Of a stretch of DNA of 64,000 nt, positions 60,511 through 64,000 are shown piece after piece. Below the pieces are notes generated by a model, which saw nothing but the letters and a program-made list of their open reading frames with translations, was not told where the DNA came from and ran no database searches. Source of the stretch: Rhabditoides inermis (lineage: Eukaryota > Nematoda > Chromadorea > Rhabditida > Rhabditidae). The stretch spans positions 322,001-386,000 of the forward strand of contig CAWZYM010000188.1 of NCBI GenBank assembly GCA_963966185.1, in the 5' to 3' direction. The position numbers and the translations under genes were made by a program. How positions within the stretch are numbered: the stretch's first letter is position 1; every line of letters begins with the position of its first letter.

Positions 60511-62759
60511 TCAAACGTTCTGCACGCACTGTTCATAAGGTGGTGGAGCGCCGATAGATACCGCCTCACTGTCGCACTCTCTTCCAGAGCATCCGTCCGA
60601 CAGGCTATCCTCCTCCTGACTGTCGCGACTGGCCTGCCACGCCTGCGCTAGGCACATCGCGAAGAATCTGGAATAGGCCACAAGCTATGTGATCATCGTA
60701 GCACATACGCACATACCGTTTCGAGTGTTTGCCACATTGAGTACACACATACGCATCACTCGCTTTACAAGCACCATGCATATCACATCTTACAGCAAAA
60801 TAAGAAATAGTCTGCACCTACAAACCAAATTTTCCCACATCTATAAACCATTATTATACCAGTCCAAACCCATTCTTATTTTTGAATTGGATTTCATTCC
60901 ACACGCAAACAACGCCAACAAATATTGAAACTTTTTTTCAGCATTACAATATAAGTTTATACTACGCGAGCGCGATCATCACTATACTGACACACTCTCA
61001 TATCAGAAATATATATATATCATATACCATATCAACATATATCGTATTAATATCTGTCAGACTCCTGTCAACCTGTCTGTTGTATGAAGCAAAGTGTATG
61101 ATATCCTCGCTCACCCTATCCTGGCAGTATACGCTACCGCTGCCATCACAATGCCTATCCACATGACCCGCATTGCAAGGAGAGTCGTGTGCAACAGGCT
61201 CGGGCGACACGCGTCGATGGCTGGGAGGGAATGGAACATAAAAAAAACCACAAGCTTGGTGATCATCGTAGCACATACCATTTCGAGTGTTTGCCACATT
61301 GAGGACACAGGTACACCTCACTCTCTTTTCAAGCATCACATTTTACAGCAAAATGAGAAATAATCGGCACATTGATTCAGACTGAAGTTGATGATTTTTC
61401 ATACGCTCGTTTTCAGTTACTAGTAAACACAATTCAGCTGAACGTAGCAAATCACAAAATCATGTGGAATTTCAACCTACCGGTGGGCGGTCCGTACTCT
61501 CCCTCTCCAACATCTGTTCGATTAGCATACACTATATGCGGCATTCTATCCTCGAAAGGAGAGAGTCGCGTGTACACGGTGTAGAAGTAGAAAGGTGCCT
61601 ATATATCGTAGAGAAAATGAATTGTTATGAAATCGTCTCACCGTATTATTTGATTCCTCTGGATTCACCATGTTAATGCCATCAAACATTTCGTGGCCGT
61701 ACAATAACCTAAATTCAATTTATAATAAACTAATTAATATTATCAGCCTGCATACCAAAAGAATCCCACAATACACAGAGAGCACATGGAAAAGTAGCGC
61801 AAGCTGCGAGAGTTTATTCGTAGGGTTCTCGAAAACTGGAATATAATTTACATTGAGTATGATTGGATGAAACTCACATTATCAGCATAAACAAGTGATA
61901 CCATCCATAGGCCGGTTGCAATAGACCATACTGGAATCTGCAAGTGGTTACGGTGAAAGAAGTATACTTGTGTTTTTGTCCATCAAATGTATTAGTTACA
62001 TAATATTACACACAAGTTTGTCAGTTAGATGAAACATATACGAAGAATCACTAAAATTATCGCGACTTGGGCATACGATTTAGAATTAGTGTGCCTTGAT
62101 GAACCTTGTAGCTGGCGGGGCATCCGGCAGTCAGACCGTTGACAATCAATCCGAGAGACATGACGATAAGCAAGAACGCCCAGCACATGTGACCGACTTG
62201 CACTGAAACAACACATAAGCTCGCCTTCAGAAAGTCTTTTTCTCACTATAACTATAGTGGTAACAAGAATTGTAAGAATGTGAGCTCTTGACTGAATGTG
62301 TATGCACGGATCGGAATTGTTGCACAGTCGCGAGCGGTCAGCCCCACGACCGCTCCGCGGACACGCAACGCGCGAATTCGCCAGCAAGCGCTTGAGCGCG
62401 ATCATTTTTCCACTGAAATCGCAACACGCTCATTCACTCGCGGCGCGGCTGCGCGCCAGCCGCTCTCTCTGTGAGGTGCGCTGTGCAACTATCCGGGCCG
62501 TGGTATGTACTTCACCTTGTTCAGAGCGCGAACGATTCTAATCGCTAACGAGCAATGATAAAAGCGCGGAAATGTTTCTTTCTTGGTGTTTCGGATGATT
62601 TTGATTTGATCTCTACCAATACTCTGTTGTGCATATGCCAAGGTTACAACAAGCACACACTCACTTACCAAATTCATTATTCGCCTCAAACTTATCGCAA
62701 TAGTGACAGTAATAAATAGAGGCCGTAGTGAAAATGACAAATTTATTTGGTTGAGTCAT
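60511..62759 (-). CDS. Four-span membrane protein, TMEM272-like, with C-terminal PPPY
   Basis: Eight exons with matching phases give 258 residues: 62759-62669, 62202-62105, 61937-61878, 61835-61756, 61708-61642, 61598-61481, 61220-61115, 60667-60511. Membrane spans: WAFLLIVMSLGLIVNGL, then after GCPASYK the span IPVWSIATGLWMVSLVYAD, then YFSMCSLCIVGFFWLLYG, and last MRVMWIGIVMAAVAYTA. The GCP...IP arrangement between spans one and two resembles the TMEM272 group. An extracellular loop with NRT and NNT sites lies before the last span. The tail is acidic and ends GAPPPYEQCVQNV; PPPY is a WW-domain binding motif, often used for Nedd4-type ubiquitin ligases. The start MTQPNKF is the first ATG of the open exon. 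Function is unknown. Confidence 0.78.
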
Positions 62760-62864
62760 TTTCGAAGTCAATAGTGGCGAAATGAAGATTGGAATCCAAG
62801 CTGGCAGCGCTACGCAAAGTGGTCTCTACGGGAGCAAACATTGGGTGGATGATGTTTGAAAGTC

Positions 62865-62865
<1 letters not shown>

Positions 62866-62899
<34 letters not shown>

Positions 62900-62965
62900 A
62901 AGAGTGGGGAGGGGGGAGAGAGATGAGGCAATGAGGAGCAGAGAAGCAGTGAGGGGTTCAATGGT

Positions 62966-63017
<52 letters not shown>

Positions 63018-63105
63018 AAGCAAGAGTGGGGAGGGGGGAGAGAGATGAGGCAATGAGGAGCAGAGAAGCAGTGACGGGTTCAATGGTCAAAGAAAGAGAG
63101 AGAGA

Positions 63106-63154
<49 letters not shown>

Positions 63155-63223
63155 AGCAAGAGTGGGGAGGGGGGAGAGAGATGAGGCAATGAGGAGCAGA
63201 GAAGCAGTGAGGGGTTCAATGGT

Positions 63224-63268
<45 letters not shown>
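62866..63268 (+). repeat. Minisatellite, about 135 bp units with GA runs
   Basis: The block AAGAGTGGGGAGGGGGGAGA to GGTTCAATGGTCAAAG occurs three times (about 62899, 63021 and 63159), each followed by a (GA)n run of different length. Copies differ by single bases. Confidence 0.9.
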
Positions 63269-64000
63269 CACCAGGATCTGAGCAAAGATGCGCTCTCATA
63301 GGGCAGTTTGATACGCGAAGCTCTGGGTGCAGCCTGTCTTCACACATGGTGGCCGATGAAAGCAGGAAAAACATTATCTTTTAAAAGGACTTCCGTAAGA
63401 GAAGAGTTTGTGTTACTCAACGTAATGCAACAAAAGCTCATGCATTTTATCAATCGAAATAGTAAACGATGGGAAAATTTACAATTCCAATGTCATTTCT
63501 ATGTAAAATCATATATTACAAAAGGTTTGCCACCAGCCGGAGCGAACTCGAGCCATGTGTCTCAACGGGCGCAATCGCTAACCACAACACTACAGTGCGC
63601 ACGGCAGAGCACGCGATCTAAACGATATCAGTGCAATCCACAGGCAGTAGGGACCACAACGTGAGGTGTAGAGTTTGTGTCGAAATCATGTAACATTTTC
63701 TGACTGGACGCGTTACTTGCTCTAATTAGCGTAGAACGATTCGCCCTTCCGCGCTGATTCCAACGGTATTCGATTTATGGGAAAACGTGCCCCGTAAAGT
63801 ATTGAAAATCGATAAAGAGTGATATGATGACGTCATATTTCTTTGATCTAGCCGCCATTGCCCAAAATAAGTAATGAAAAATGGTGTCATAAGAGACGTA
63901 TTTCATCGAGTACTGATTGATTACAATCAAACAAAGCGTAGTGCTACTATTAGAAACGAGTATATTCATAATTTAACTATTAATGACGTCATCAGTGCTT
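63269..64000. other. Intergenic to window end, with a tRNA-like relic
   Basis: No gene recognised; AT-rich. On the minus strand, 63590-63525 carries an A-box-like TAGTGTTGTGG and a B-box-like GAGTTCGCTCC spaced as in a tRNA, without a clear cloverleaf, perhaps a SINE head. Confidence 0.35.

Noticed and set aside
62856..63271. Arg-Glu and Ser-Leu frames in the minisatellite
   Set aside because: Direct translation of GA/CT repeats within a tandem duplication.
63308..63664. 118-codon plus-strand frame
   Set aside because: It overlaps a tRNA-like relic, has no recognisable domain and no splice context.

Overview
The window looks like nuclear DNA of a free-living nematode. The evidence is a chemoreceptor of the nematode serpentine class gamma type, a second nematode-style seven-transmembrane receptor, a nematode-type globin, TTTCAG-like 3' splice sites, several start codons placed just after an acceptor (as expected for spliced-leader trans-splicing), and genes cut into many exons of 50-150 bases. 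That exon style and the dense GA/CT microsatellites would fit a Pristionchus-like (diplogastrid) genome, but this is inference; no species can be named from the sequence alone.

Six protein genes can be modelled with matching splice phases. (1) A BTB-BACK-Kelch gene on the minus strand, 24065 to 3358, 19 exons, 606 residues. Its intron 14 is 15.6 kb long and holds (2) an antisense seven-transmembrane receptor gene (18415-20925, plus strand) together with several transposable elements. (3) A serpentine class gamma receptor, minus strand, 29521-28243. (4) A small type I membrane protein with EGF-like repeats, plus strand, 31488-33454, convergent with (5) an aldo-keto reductase with a complete catalytic tetrad, minus strand, 42000-33749. 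(6) A globin with long low-complexity extensions, minus strand, 51145-45470. A four-span membrane protein resembling the TMEM272 group lies on the minus strand at 62759-60511, making seven well-supported genes in all. Weaker candidates lie at 26543-27024, 30296-30544, 43431-44862, 53781-55293 and 58040-58472.

Mobile DNA is abundant: a LINE fragment with an open frame (1-692), an RTE-like LINE relic inside the reductase gene, a 4.3 kb Tc1/mariner element with 1.2 kb terminal inverted repeats and a TA target duplication (11767-16081), a lone copy of its end at 33975-34031, two elements of one family flanked by TTAA (5665-5997 and 25900-27898, the larger apparently carrying gene-like exons), a pogo/Tigger-like MITE (56570-57017), foldback structures (17806-18198, 24120-25290), and an inverted pair of tRNA-like sequences (2218-2970). 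GA/CT microsatellites occur every few kilobases; the largest is a nearly 1 kb polypyrimidine tract in a globin intron.

The genes do not form a pathway or operon; neighbours are unrelated single genes. The most unusual items are the long-armed Tc1 element, the TTAA element with internal coding-like exons, the nested receptor in the giant kelch intron, and a dispersed class of perfect GC-rich hairpins with three- or four-base loops.
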